A stretch of DNA of 64,000 bases, from the NCBI GenBank assembly GCA_943735955.1, contig OX030957.1:8012757-8076756 (forward strand), read 5' to 3'. A model generated the notes under the pieces. It searched no databases, was not told where the DNA came from, and saw nothing but the letters and a program-made list of their open reading frames with translations. The stretch comes from Piscicola geometra. Taxonomy: Eukaryota; Annelida; Clitellata; Hirudinida; Piscicolidae. Below, one piece after another: positions 1-12,022 of this stretch. Numbering within the stretch: the first letter of the stretch is position 1; every line of letters begins with the position of its first letter. The position numbers and the translations under genes were made by a program.

Positions 1-455
1 GTTCTCAAATAATTGTTTAGTGCTGGCTAAGTGTTGCTTTAACAATTTTAATTTAAAAATTAAATCAAGTTTAAACTTTATTTTTTACTCCCATTATTAA
101 CGCAATATCCGATTTCACTTTTTAAGTTTTAGTTCAAAAAAATACTCGGTTGTTGAAGAATTCTCACACCGGATAAAGCTTAAAGTAAAGTAAAACTTGT
201 TTTTAGTAGCCATTAAAAGCAGGTGAAGAAGTAACAAAAACCGGGAAAAAATTGTAAAAATAATTATTTGGAGGTTCAGAAAAAGCTTCTTATTAAAAAA
301 CAATGAAACAGACGGCAATATTTTTATCAAAATGTTAAAAATTTGAAAGAAGTATAAAAATGGAAAAACAAAGAAACATAAGTAAGCACGTAAAGTCTAT
401 ACAGGTTGTTTTCGGCAGTGATCAGTGCTATTATCTCGTCAAATTAGCCTCTTGA

Positions 456-614
456 ATGAGCAGACATTCGTCTTCTCTTGTTTGTTTCTTGTTGCTTTTT
501 GTTTTCACGAAGCGCTTCCACAACCCACTTCTCGCAAGCTACTTGGAATGGGTTTCACAACATTCGGATACAAGTCCACGTCAACCATTAGACCATGGTC
601 ATTCACCTATGTAG
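456..614 (+). CDS. possible small secreted peptide ORF
   Basis: A 52-codon ATG ORF. The N-terminus (MSRHSSS, then a run rich in L, F and V) resembles a signal peptide, and a short polar tail follows. No dibasic-flanked neuropeptide repeat or cysteine pattern is visible. The last codons run into the left arm of the foldback repeat at 608-833. I recognise no family. An alternative is random AT-rich sequence; a different frame is also open across the same bases but has no ATG. Confidence 0.15.
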   Translation: MSRHSSSLVCFLLLFVFTKRFHNPLLASYLEWVSQHSDTSPRQPLDHGHSPM

Positions 615-833
615 TTAATAACGAAAAATTAAACCAAATCAAAGAAGGAATTTAAGTTTTAAGGATTTTTTATTTATAGAACAAAACACAGGTTTATAAA
701 CAACGCTTTTGTCGATTTTAGTCTAGACAAAAGCGTTGTTTATAAAACCTGTGTTTTTTTCTTGAAATTAAAAATCTTTAAAATTTAAATTCTTTTCTTA
801 ATTTGGCTTAAATTTTCATTATTAACTACATAG
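608..833. repeat. long imperfect inverted repeat (foldback)
   Basis: The left arm (608-713) and right arm (726-833) are reverse complements with scattered mismatches. They are separated by a 12-base loop. The inner 28 or so bases (ACACAGGTTTATAAACAACG and onward) pair with a single one-base bulge. The outer ends are CTATGTAGTTAATAA and its complement. It could be a foldback/MITE-type element or a hairpin RNA precursor. No flanking target duplication was identified. Confidence 0.8.
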
Positions 834-2659
834 ATCAGTTTTAGTCTAACAAAATCAGTTAATCGCTTTAAAGTGTATTTTTTTAAGTTTAAATGAATAA
901 TTTAATGAATAAAAAGATAAAAAAAAGCATTATTTAAAATTATTTCAGATCTTCCATCTGTTCAAACAATACAAGAAGTTTGACACAACAATTATTTTTT
1001 TAATATTCAAAATAACCTCTTCCCCACCCGCGATTGAAAAAAACCACACAGAATGGGAGATGTTAAACCTTTTATTCACTATAAAAAAACATTTTAAAAA
1101 CAATTTTAACCTTTTTTTTATATAATTTAATTTTTTTTGGTTAATACTTTCGTTTATAATTTTTTTCTAAACTTTTTGATTTTCAGTGAAAAGATCATCT
1201 TTTGATTTCAACAGGCATAACATTTCAAGTCTTTTTCGCTTTTTTCTATAAACCAGCTTTTTTTATGTTTTTGTTTAAAATAAAAATTTTTTTTATTTCT
1301 TTTACTTTAATTAATTGTTATAATTTTTTGCTTGACCCGTTGCTTTGAAGCCTCTGAAAGTCGGGATCTGTCCATCTCTAGACTGCTGGCTCTTTTATAG
1401 GATGATGGATTTACTGACTGCATTCAATTTACTAGTTTCTTCAGATTCACTTTACGACATTACTTCTCTATTCCAAGGTTGTGAACAATAGTGTCATCGA
1501 TTTCAGAAGCCTGTTCACTGATTTGGTACTCCATAGGTAAGGCTTCTTTATCAATGTCATAACCTCTTTTTTGCCTATCTAAAACCGTCTTGAGAAAGAG
1601 TTGCATAATAAATATCAACTTTTACTCCAATTAAATTACTCTTATTAAATTCACTCTAAGTGCTCAACTGCTGTTTTTGACACCAAGCAGGAAAACACCA
1701 CCAGAACAACTTGAAATAGGGAGGTTCCATAATTTCTCTGACTTTATTCATGCCACTGCTTAAGCCCAGTGTAATGTGGGCGGCCCAAATATTTTAAAAA
1801 TAATATTTATAATGTTATATTATTTCAAGTATTATATTAAGTAACCTTATTATCGTAAAAGTTGAGTAAATTAAATTACCTAATGATTTCTTTTTACTTT
1901 AAAACGCTGAGACTTAAGCCTAAATCTTTGAATTAGTTCAAACCAACTTCCAAATTAAATATTCATAAAATAACTTAGTGAACCATATTCCAAGTGGACG
2001 TAACGAATTTCCAATTTTTAGATTTTTTTACTTATGCTCTTCCCCTACTATAAGCGCGTGGAAGAGAATAATTTGAGTCACACCTTTACCATCTTTCTTG
2101 CTTATTTCAAAATAAATTATTTTTGTTTCCATGATAATTCTAAAACTTTTTTGTATCTATTTAATTTTATTTCTAGAAACACATAATTTATAGATTGATA
2201 AAAAATTATTTTATCAAGTTTTGAGTTATTTATTCAAAGAAAAAGAAGAAAACATAAATATGAAAAATGAAAAACCAAAATCTATAAAAATGATTTCTGA
2301 TTTATGACAAAAATGAAGTTTTCTTCCGAGTGCACTCACGATTGTTTAGGCGTCCTCCACTAAGCGCAGATTAGCTGAACTTTCTCAGTGCTGCAAACCA
2401 ATTGCTTTCTTCATGAATCGCCGTCGAATTAAAAGTTCGCCACGAGTATATTTAATTAAAATAAATAAAATAGTTAAATAAATGTATACTCGTAGTAACC
2501 TATCTGAGATCCAGCATTTTAAAAGTACTAACTGAAAGATAAATGGAATGCATGCTCTTGTTATGAACGAGCTTTTGATTTCAAATTTTGAAATTAAAAG
2601 ACCTCAACAATCGAAAAATCACTAGAACACATGACATCCTTGGGGCGATCCTGTGGGGT
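834..2659. other. AT-rich intergenic DNA, nothing recognised
   Basis: No open frame with recognisable protein similarity on either strand. Composition is strongly AT-rich with many short homopolymer tracts. No RNA gene motif was seen. Confidence 0.5.
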
Positions 2660-3000
2660 CTTGGGGTCCGAATCCCCCCACTTTTTGGTAGTGACGGGGT
2701 CCGCTTAAACGTAGACCCCCCCCACTTTTTACAATAAAAACCTTTTCAAACTCTTGTTTTGATGCGAGCATAATCGTCAACCATGGCATAAAACAGAATG
2801 TTTATATAGTAATAAATTGTGAGTATGTGTAGTTATAGTTATAGCTGTCTAAAACCAAACTATTCTTTGCTTACTTAAATATTCGAATCAAAACAGAAGT
2901 TAAAAATGTTTTTTTAAGTGGGGGGAGGGTCTGGATCCAGGACCCCCCCAGGATCGTCCATTTTGGGTAGGAACCTCTCAAGATTTGCAGCAGATCGCCG
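2660..3000 (-). mobile_element. MITE-like repeat, copy 1
   Basis: A roughly 300 bp unit bounded by G- and C-rich inverted ends (CCCCCCCCACTTTTT on one side, AAGTGGGGGG on the other). Its interior, TTATAGTTATAGCTGTC and the TTGTTTTGATGCGA block, reappears in reverse complement at about 10835-11095. The two copies are clearly homologous but diverged. There is no coding capacity, so it is probably a non-autonomous DNA element. Exact ends and target duplication were not fixed. Confidence 0.7.
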
Positions 3001-3643
3001 CCCCTGCTTGACATGAAACCAAAATAATGGGTTCGAGCTCCTGTCTCTAGTATTACGAGTAGTAGTCTTTTTTTTAGCTTGAAATATGGCATATTTTAAA
3101 AGATGAATATAGGCTATTATATAAACAAATAAGAGACATTTTAAAGGGCTTCTAATTCTTTTTTTACATCTACTATGACTTTACATAATGTAAAAAATTC
3201 AAAAACTGACTTTTTCTAACAGATGTTGAATATTCATTATCAATTCTGAAGGTCTTTATAATAGACTTTGAAAAAAAATGTTTAATGAACGCATTCGTAT
3301 TGGATTTTTGTATCTGTCATATTTTATAAATTTCTATGTCCGTGTTGTCATTTCCAAAATTTTTGCTTCTATTTATTTGAAAAAACTAGACAAACATAAA
3401 ATATTTGCTACTTGAATTAATCATGAAAATGATTAAAATGGTGGTTGTTAAAACAAATAAATTTCACAGTTAGCCTGCAAAGTGTCAAAGCCGTTGGTGA
3501 GCCTGTTAATAATTGTTTGACGACAAATTGTCAATGAGAAGATTGAAGAACCAAATTCATGTATTTTATATAACAAAAGTATATAAAAAGTGAGTTATTC
3601 GTTTTATATTCACCACTTTTCTCTTTTTTCTACAGATTCATCG
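3001..3643. other. upstream region of the GPCR gene
   Basis: AT-rich DNA without a recognisable coding exon. Immediately before the GPCR start there is a pyrimidine tract ending TTTTTTCTACAG at 3635. The start codon may therefore lie in a second exon, with the 5' UTR exon further upstream. A GTGAGT motif at 3590 would give only a very short intron. Confidence 0.4.
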
Positions 3644-6600
3644 ATGTCTCGAATTAAAAAGGATCTCCACCTTTTCATGCCAAATCCTCAAGAAATTACA
3701 GCAACAACAAGTGAATCTTTTTTGATGGAAATGTACTTGAACCAAAACGTTTCCACACCCTTATTGGAAGCAAAGGATCTTCCTTTGCTGAAACAACCGA
3801 TGAACTGGATGGCATTCATCGTCGTGGTCTACGGCTTAATCTTCTTCGTTGGCCTTGTGGGGAACCTGATAGTGGTGCTGGTAGTGGCGCTGAAACCTGG
3901 ACTCCACAACCTCACCAACTACTTTCTCGTCAGCCTCGCTATTGCTGACCTCCTCTTCGTTCTGCTTCTTCCCGCCACTCTTTTGGCAAACATATACACT
4001 GGTGAGTTGGTCTGCTTGCAGATTTTTTGAGAGTTTATCAATTTTAACATTCCTTCGTCCGTTCACACTATTTCTTTTTACAAAATGTTTTTTTCTTAAA
4101 GATGAGTGAGTTAAATGATTACAATGATTTAAGAAAATCGTACATTTAAAAACGTTTCAATTAAAAAATATTTTTTATTTGAGGTTTTATGTCGAATAAT
4201 AACTTTTAGTATAGTGTGAAAAGTTTTATTTAATTTATTTTTGCTTTTTGTCATAATGGCAAATAAATAAATTCTTTTACTTTGAAATTTCTGTCCATAA
4301 TTGTGAGTACAAATATGTTTCTGGAATCCTATAATTCCAATTCTAAGATAGCGTGAACATTTCATGTTTTCGTGCCATCTAAAGACACCCTATTTTTGAA
4401 GAAAAAAATGTAGTTTCTAATTTTTGGCTTAACAGTATTTTAAAATGCTGTTTTAAAAACATTAAAAAAAAGTGTTTTACTATCATTGGATTTCATAAAG
4501 ATCTTTCATAGGCTTTTAACATTTATTCTTTTTCACACAAAAAAGCTTAAACAAAATTTTTATTTTCAAAATATTTTATTTATTTTTTTTTAAATCATAC
4601 AACCTAAATTTATTTTCATGTCTAAACCTAATTTATTTAGACGATTTATTTACTATTCATAAGTAAGGTGAATGTCTTCCATTTATCTAAAAGTTCTTTT
4701 TCCAAGACAGAGAATGAACGGCAAACCTATTGATAATTATGAAAAAGGATCATGACAGATTATTTTCATGAAAAGTTTTTTGAAATATTTAGTATTGTGC
4801 AGTGTTGAAAACTTAAAACAAAATGCTTACGTTTTTCTTTATGTTTTACTTAACATTTTATTTTTATATCTAAAGTGTTCGAACAGTAAAAAATATTTCC
4901 AGTGGCTGAATACATCAGATGTCTATTTCATGTACTAAGTAAATTATAAATTCAATGTTTCTCATTATTTTTTGTTTAAACGTTGTTTCAAAGCAGATAC
5001 TGCACGCATTTGAGCTGCGTACTTAACTTAAAATGAGCGTTTTATTGATTTATTTTGGTACCCGGGTTTTGAGTTTTGGACTCGTTTCCATTCCTACTTT
5101 TTGATGAATTCTTGAAAATGAACAAAAATGAAAATAATAAAATGGGAAAACAATTTGAATTGAAGTTTTTTAGAAATATATTTATAATTTTCAACTTTCT
5201 CATTTCAGTAAAAATAAAATTCTTGGTTTGTGGTTAAAATAGATAAGACTTAAATTAAAAATATATAAAAATGAATTAAAAACTGTAAAACTTTTGGGAA
5301 AGTCTTTCTTAATCATCGTATGAAAATTTGAGAAAACTATTTTTTCTAAATCATTAATCTTTTTAGATTAATATTTCAAATTCTAAAACTTTGTTCAAAT
5401 AAAATTTTAATGGAATAAACAATTAGTATATGCCCACAATTGTGATTGATTTGGTATTTCACCATGATCGCACACAGTTTTTCTAAGGGGAAGAGCAAAA
5501 CAACGGCTCAAATTTCACAAAAAATCTTGAAAAAATTGTATACATTAATACATACATAGTGGGTGTCACATTTAAAAATAAATGAGATTGAAAAACAAAC
5601 TTAGTTTTTATTCTTCAATTTCAAACGTTTTAGAATTAAAAAGCAATATATTTATATTTAAAACTAAATTTAAATTCGTCTGTGGTCTCTGCAGATAAAT
5701 TATTTCCAGTTTCAGTAAGCCAGCGCTATTTTATTATTTAGACATGGGATCAGCGCAGGTTAATTTTGATTTCAGAGAATCACAAATAATTTTTACTTTT
5801 TGACTTGGTGTTGCATTCAATAGAATTTTAGTGTTTTGCTGTAAATAAATTGGGTAAAACCAAAAAATGTATGTAAAAAATTCTAAGAGGAGACTAAGTT
5901 CGTGAACTGAAAGGCATAGAGGTTCACTATATCGGGAAAAGTGTTCAGAGATTAACAAGTCATTGCTAAAAAAATTTATAAATAAAATAATCAGTTTTAA
6001 ATATTTTAACCTCATCTCTAGCATTTTCAACAACTTTTTGATTATTTTGGTCACTTGTTTTTTAACTGTTTGGACACCAAAAACAGTTTTTCTAAACATC
6101 TAAAGACTTGAAGTAATTATTTTTTATAGCTCGCTTGCCCAATAGAGGTCGGACCGGGTACCCGGTTTGACCGGGTACCCGCGGGACTCCCGCGGGAACG
6201 GGAATGAAAATTAATTTCGGGACGGGAAAAGTCGGGAACCGGGAATAGGTTTTCGGGACGGGAACGGGAACGGGAATCGAAATTCAAATCGGGAACGGGA
6301 AAAGACGGGAACGGGAAAAGACGGGAACGGGAAAAGACGGGAACGGGAATCAACTTTTAAATCGGGAACGGGAAAAACGGGAATAACAGTTATTGGGTTT
6401 GGATTCTTTAACAATGTTTTTTCAGCAAACTTCTAAGTATGGAAATCTTTATTACATCGATACTCCTTACTTGAAATAAGTATTAAATGCAATAGAAATT
6501 TATAACGAAGCCACTATTGCCAATGTCAAAATCTCCAACACTACATTTGAAGTTGTTATGGTGAGTCCAAAGATTAGGGAGATCAGAAAAAATGGGTGAT

Positions 6601-9600
6601 TATGAAAACTTTTCAGATGAAATCAAAAATGTCAGTTAAATTCTTTTACTTTTATAAATTAATACTTTGAATTCGAATGATTAATTTCCAAATTATTGCT
6701 CAGTTGATCATTTCGACAAAAGAAAAGATGCCATTGATCTTATTCATATGACAGCATGTCTGTTGCATCCCCAGTATGAAAGAATAATTGGAAAAAAGTT
6801 TGGGATAGAAAAGAAATGAGAACTAAGACTTTCATTAGAGAAAATTTAATTCTATCTGTATAGCCAGACCAAGCTGCAGTGCCGTTGAGAAAAAAATCAA
6901 ATGATGGTTATTTAGACCTATTATGTTTGTTTTTATAACGTAAAAATTATATTAAAATTATTATACTATCAAATTAAACGAATGATTTTATATTTGCAGT
7001 TGTGGAGAATAAAAATGTTGTCAAAAAAAATATTTTTAACATTATTGAAGAATTAATAATAATGAACGAAGAAAAAAATTCAGAAGAGGATGAATTGTAC
7101 AAATATTCACAATTACGTCACAAAAAAATTGAAGATTATAAAGATGTTTTATTTTATTGGAGTAAAATGAGCAATTTTAAAATACTACAAAATGTAGCCA
7201 AAATTTTGTTTAGTATATCTGCAAGTTATATTCCCTGTGAACGGAATTTTTCAATATGTGGTCGTTTAACTTCAGACCCAAAATCATCTCATTTGAAAGC
7301 TGAAACTCTTAACGGTTTAACCCGTGTGAAAAGCAATAAAGACTTGATTGAATTAGTCAAAAACAATTACTAACTTCAATACTTTCATTTCAATAAATAT
7401 TTGAAATTTAAATCGTGTTTTTTTAATTTTTTTAAAAGAAATATTCTCTGACTTTCAAATAATAAATTTTAAGAAATGTTAGAACTAGCAAGTTTGGGAC
7501 CAGTGAAAACGATAGCGAAAATGAATAAATAAATAAAAGTTTCGAGAACGGGTCGGGACCGTGAATCGAGTAGCGGGAACGGGACGGGACGGGAATCAAA
7601 ATTCTGATGTCCCATCGGGAACGGGACGGGACGGGAAAAAGAATTTTGGGAACGGGACGGGACGGGAATGAAAATTTTGATGTCCCATCGGGAACGGGTC
7701 GGGACGGGAAAACAAATTTTGGGAACGGGACGGGACCGAGAATGAAAAATCGTCAATGTCCGACCTCTATTGCCCAATGACCTTTTCAAAGCTTGCATGC
7801 CTTTAGTTTGTAAAGAAATGGAATTTACCATATCTTTCGCTGCGGACTCTGTATTGATGATTTATGCCTTTATGCAAATCTATTTTTTTCACACACTAAA
7901 TTTACCGCATTTAAAAAATAATTTTAAAAATCCTATTTTTAAATAGGATATAAGAACTCAAAAGTAACTTTCTTGGACTAAAATCACAAAATTTATAAAT
8001 ATTAGGATTAAAATTGAAATTGAAGATGAAACTTTTCATCCCCCAACAGGCTGGCGTTTGGGGGCTGTGATGTGCAAGTTGGTTCCGTATTTACAAGGTG
8101 TTTCTGTGATCGCTTCAGTCTTCACTCTCACAGCCATCTCGCTAGAAAGGTCTTGGAAATAGAAAAATCTAAAATTGTGTAATGTGTAAAATCATTAAAT
8201 ATAACCGATCAAGTTCTAAAACTATAAAAATAAAAACGATTAAATTATTAAAATAATAAAAATCAACTTATAAAAGTTTACACTATAAAAGATTAAACTA
8301 TAAATTCATAAAAATCGTCATTCGGAGCACGTCAAGCAGCCAGCTTATTCGTTTAGGTAGATTATATTTTTGAATCGTAAGAGACTTATCGCCTTTTAAA
8401 CTCCATAAGATGTATTTGGAGCGATAGTGAATAGAATTCACTTGATTTCTCGTTTGGAAAATGCCATTACGAATGTGATCAATCGAACATCAGCCTGAAG
8501 CTCCAAACTCAATCTTGAATTCAATAAGTTTGATTCACCCATATTCATGCTCTTTTCGGAAATTTTTTTCACTTGTTTATATTCTCTGAATATTCATAAA
8601 TAACAACATTTTAAAAATCTTGTTTTCTTTCTTACTGAGAAAACAAGAAACGAGGGAACAAGTACATGGAAAAATGTCAACACTTGATTATGTATTTTTT
8701 CCAGTTTTATGCAGTTTTGTCAAGATAAATGATACAATTAAAGTGAATAATTTAGGTTCTATGAACTTTAAAACTAAAAATTTTACAAAGCTTAGAAAAA
8801 ATGAAATAGCCATAAGTATATTGGACTGAATGAAATAATTTAAAACTTTCACTAAATTCACGTATTTTGAAATACTTTGACGTTAAAATTTGTTTTGTTT
8901 GTTTGGGAAGAAGACTAAAATATGCGGATATTAAGTGGTTTGAGCTTTGTTCTTCCTAACTTTTGGGATGCGTTAGTGAAATAATTTTACGGAAATCATA
9001 TCACTAATACGATTGTCTGCGGGGTTTTGTGAAAAAAGCAACTAAAAGTCGGTAATGTTTTTCCAAAGTGATTTTTTAAATGAAATTTTTCAGATTTTTG
9101 TAAATTCATTCATGAGTAAATTCAATTTTTAAAATTTAACTTTTTACAATATTTTTTTTCATGTGACATTTTGAAACGTGATTCCACCAGGTACTTGGCT
9201 ATATGTCATGTGATGACCAGACAGCTGAGAAAGAGAAGCATTTTCTCGATGATCGTTTCCATTTGGGCAATCGCTTTGACTTCGATGCTTCCATGGGCAC
9301 TGAACTACAAACAAATCGAAAGTCCTCACGCCATTCCCACGTGCCAAGACACCTCTTCTCTCCACTTACAAAAAATATTTTTCTTCGGCATCATCTTCAT
9401 CGCCTGTTACGCCCTGCCCCTCTTTACCATTGTGGTTCTGTACTCTCTCATTGCCATCAGGGTCTGGAACCGAACCATTGTTCCCAGTAATCAGGATCTT
9501 GTCCATACAACCAAAATTAAGGTGATTTTCTCCAAACATTAGTTTTGAGAATTTTTCAGTTTTTAATGTAAAGATTGTGCTTGGAATAAAATTTGAAATA

Positions 9601-10133
9601 TAATTCTTTATTAAAATGAAGCTACTGGGTTATATCATTTTTTAGATTTTAATTGTAGCCTTAAATCGTTAAGTTTGAAAAAAAGTGTTTTTCAAAAACT
9701 TTTAGTGAAGCTGTTTTTATGTTTTTTATTTAAAATCTTCATGCCACCTAGAGTTACAGTAAATGTGCATAAATTTCGCAAGCCTTAAATCCTCCGCCAG
9801 GTGCTGAAGATGGTGTCAGTGGTGGTGCTTTTCTTCGCGGTCTCTTGGCTTCCGATCTACGCCATCCGCATCAAGATCTTCCTCGAGCCAGAGGAACAGA
9901 GGGACTTGAACATGGAACTTGAGATCAAACTGCTGCCTCTGGCGCAGTGGTTGAGCTCCTCTAACTGCTGTGTCAATCCGCTCATCTACTTCATTTTCAG
10001 TACAAAGTTCAAAAATTCATTTGGATGCATGCGTAGACCACAAGAGCCTCGCAATGCACAATTGGGGAGTGGGGATGGCTTAGATGGCAGACGTCGGACT
10101 TGCGTCTCAAAGGTTGCCAGTTCGAATCCCTGA
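3644..10133 (+). CDS. rhodopsin-family peptide G-protein-coupled receptor
   Basis: Four exons, 3644-4001, 8050-8149, 9191-9521 and 9801-10133, close in frame to 373 aa. TM1 contains GNLIVVLVV and TM2 contains [14 protein letters not shown]. Exon 2 carries the conserved TM3 cysteine ([11 protein letters not shown]) and leads into ERYLAICHV, the DRY-type motif split by an intron. Exon 3 holds TM4, ECL2 with its cysteine (PTCQD) and TM5. Exon 4 holds TM6 ([12 protein letters not shown]) and TM7 with NPLIYF. There is an N-glycosylation site (NVS) before TM1 and a post-TM7 cysteine (FGCM). The overall pattern is a class A neuropeptide receptor. It may belong to the trissin/orexin-like branch, but I cannot assign the ligand. 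The last 25 or so residues are encoded by a SINE-like sequence. Intron 1 carries a hAT transposon. The start ATG was chosen as the first in-frame ATG after a likely acceptor. Confidence 0.85.
4002..6142 (+). other. GPCR intron 1, left part
   Basis: Begins with the donor GTGAGTTG after a codon split one base into a glycine. AT-rich, no second gene recognised. The small ORF at 5734-6099 on the minus strand resembles nothing I know. The segment ends at the 8 bp target duplication (TTGCCCAA) of the hAT insertion. Confidence 0.6.
6143..7769 (+). mobile_element. hAT-family DNA transposon, non-autonomous
   Basis: A 1627 bp element with 12 bp terminal inverted repeats TAGAGGTCGGAC / GTCCGACCTCTA. 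It is flanked by a perfect 8 bp target-site duplication TTGCCCAA (6135-6142 and 7770-7777), as expected for hAT transposases. Both subterminal zones are packed with GGGAACGGGA units: 6180-6380 in one form (16 bp period near 6295-6345), and 7545-7740 in a GGGACGGGAC form. The interior keeps a hAT dimerisation-domain remnant. It sits in intron 1 of the GPCR gene in the same orientation. The intact duplication suggests a fairly young insertion. Confidence 0.92.
6480..7373 (+). pseudogene. degraded hAT transposase (C-terminal dimerisation domain retained)
   Basis: The open part (7002-7373) encodes the conserved hAT C-terminal block: a YW motif, [17 protein letters not shown] where family members carry an S-x-x-x-ER-x-FS pattern, then an L-x-x-L-x-R-x-K-S-N run. 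The upstream part holds only fragments in broken frames, such as [18 protein letters not shown] near 6725, interrupted by stops. The zinc finger and most of the RNase-H-like core are not recognisable. It cannot encode a working transposase, so the element must have been moved in trans. Confidence 0.8.
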
Positions 10134-10312
10134 CGAGCAACTGTTAACTATCATATACCTAGTGTATATGATGCGGTGTTTGCAATGAGAGATGTGGCGC
10201 CTCTGGCGCTTAAGAACCATGGTTCTAAGAACCATTGTAACTTGGCCTGCGTCTGTGAGGCTGTGAGTAATACAGGCTATGAAAAATAAAATAAATATAA
10301 AAAATAAAGTCG
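10060..10312 (+). mobile_element. tRNA-derived SINE overlapping the GPCR 3' coding end
   Basis: It starts with a tRNA-like head: an A-box-like TGGCTTAGATGGC at about 10076 and a B-box-like AGTTCGAATCC near 10118. An unrelated body follows, then an A-rich tail (GAAAAATAAAATAAATATAA) at about 10280-10310. The T-arm pairing is imperfect, so a functional tRNA is unlikely. The GPCR reading frame runs into it and stops inside it, at the bases just after the B box. No target duplication was identified. Confidence 0.65.
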
Positions 10313-10834
10313 GGATAATACAGATTTCGTAAAAGGAAACGCGAAAATCGTTAATAAGTGTTTGAAACTTTCGGTGTTGTGAATGTGAAAGTCAAAAAAT
10401 GTTTTTACAAAGTTTCTAAAACATACAGTTTAAATAAAAAAGAAGATTTACAGACAAGGCTCAAAAATAGAAAATTCTTGACAAACACCTTCCCATTACA
10501 TGCTTGATTAACTCCTTCGAAAGGTGTGGTTTTAAAGATTTGTGAGCTTTCATGCCATCTTTAAAATAATTCATTTATTTATAAAACTATAAAAGCATAT
10601 TGTTTTATTTTGCCAGTTTTTCAAGATACTCGAAAAAACTATTATTTTTTAATTTAGGTAAAGTGCTTTCAATCTTTTTTAACAAGATATATAGTAAAAT
10701 AATAATTGTAAAAATGACTTTATACAGATCATTTGTTTTTATTTTACAGCATCAATTATAAATAATTAAATATTGTAGAAAACCTTCTTTAAAAGTTAAT
10801 TTCGATAGAAAAATTATTGATTGAACTTTTCAAC

Positions 10835-11095
10835 AGTCTGCTGCAAATCATGGGGGGGTCCGGACCCCTTCCCCCCACTAAAAAAAACATTTTCAACTTA
10901 TTTTTTGATATGAATATTTAAGTTAACAATAAATATTTTTATTTTAGACAGCTATAACTATAACTAGACATACTCACAATGTATTACTACGTAAAAATTG
11001 TGATTTATGCCATGTTTGACGATTATATTCGCATCAAAACAAGAGTTTTGAAATGTTTTTATTTAAAAAAGTGGAACGCCGCCCATGCAAGCAGT
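10835..11095 (+). mobile_element. MITE-like repeat, copy 2
   Basis: In reverse orientation relative to the copy at 2660-3000. Shared blocks include the GGACCCC/CCCCCCACT end, GACAGCTATAACTATAACTA, ACATACTCACAAT and the CGCATCAAAACAAGAGTTTT end. The G-tract ends make the unit semi-palindromic. No coding capacity. Confidence 0.7.
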
Positions 11096-11692
11096 ATATC
11101 TTTGAAAGTAGTCTCAATTTTTTATTGCTTTTTCTTAAACCATGATTCTATATAAATTTCAAAATAACATTAGAAGACGAAACTTTCCCAGATACACGAA
11201 CCGCCCATTCGATACCAGTTGATTCTCTCATAAACAAGATGCTAAATTTATGTATTTAATTTATCAGACCAATATTTTTTTAATGATCAATTTTTGTCAT
11301 TATTCAATAACTCTACGTGGTCGAAATCTGAAGTCGTTTTCGTATTAAATGACATATATAATTATTCAAATGAAATGGGGAAAACAATTGCTTAGGAGAA
11401 TTTTTTCTGGAAATTCTGGTGATATATTTTTATAGTTTTTACTTGAAAATTAATATTTCGTTTTTAGTTTGACGCCTTTGATTAAAATCTGAAGCAACAT
11501 CTGAATAACCGAATTTTTTTCGTTTTAAATAAAAAAGTTTGTAAAAAAACACGTTATGAATTCATTAAACACTTGTCTCATTTCTAGTTATTTTATGTCT
11601 TGGGTAAAGAATTATTAAAATTTCGAATGCCAGTCTAGCAAAAAGAGATAAAATTAAAATAAAAGACAAAACATTCTATACCATAGATATAG

Positions 11693-11806
<114 letters not shown>

Positions 11807-12022
11807 TATATATATAATATACCTATATATCTATGTTCTATACATTTTTAAACTTATTTTTTAATAAGATTTTTAAAATATATATTCGAATAAGAAAACT
11901 GTTGCCCTCTTTCAATCAACTTTCACAAACCCAAAATAGTTATAGATTCCCCCAATAAAATTTAAAAGAATAAACACAAACGAAATGCGCTGATGTATGA
12001 ATTCAAGTGTGGGTGTATGGTT

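Noticed and set aside
6117..7831. Minus-strand Pro/Arg/Ser-rich ORFs at both ends of the hAT element
   Set aside because: They translate the GGGAACGGGA subterminal arrays and are not genes.
10060..10140. Functional tRNA gene
   Set aside because: A and B boxes are present but the T-arm and acceptor stems do not pair well, and an A-rich tail follows, as in a SINE.
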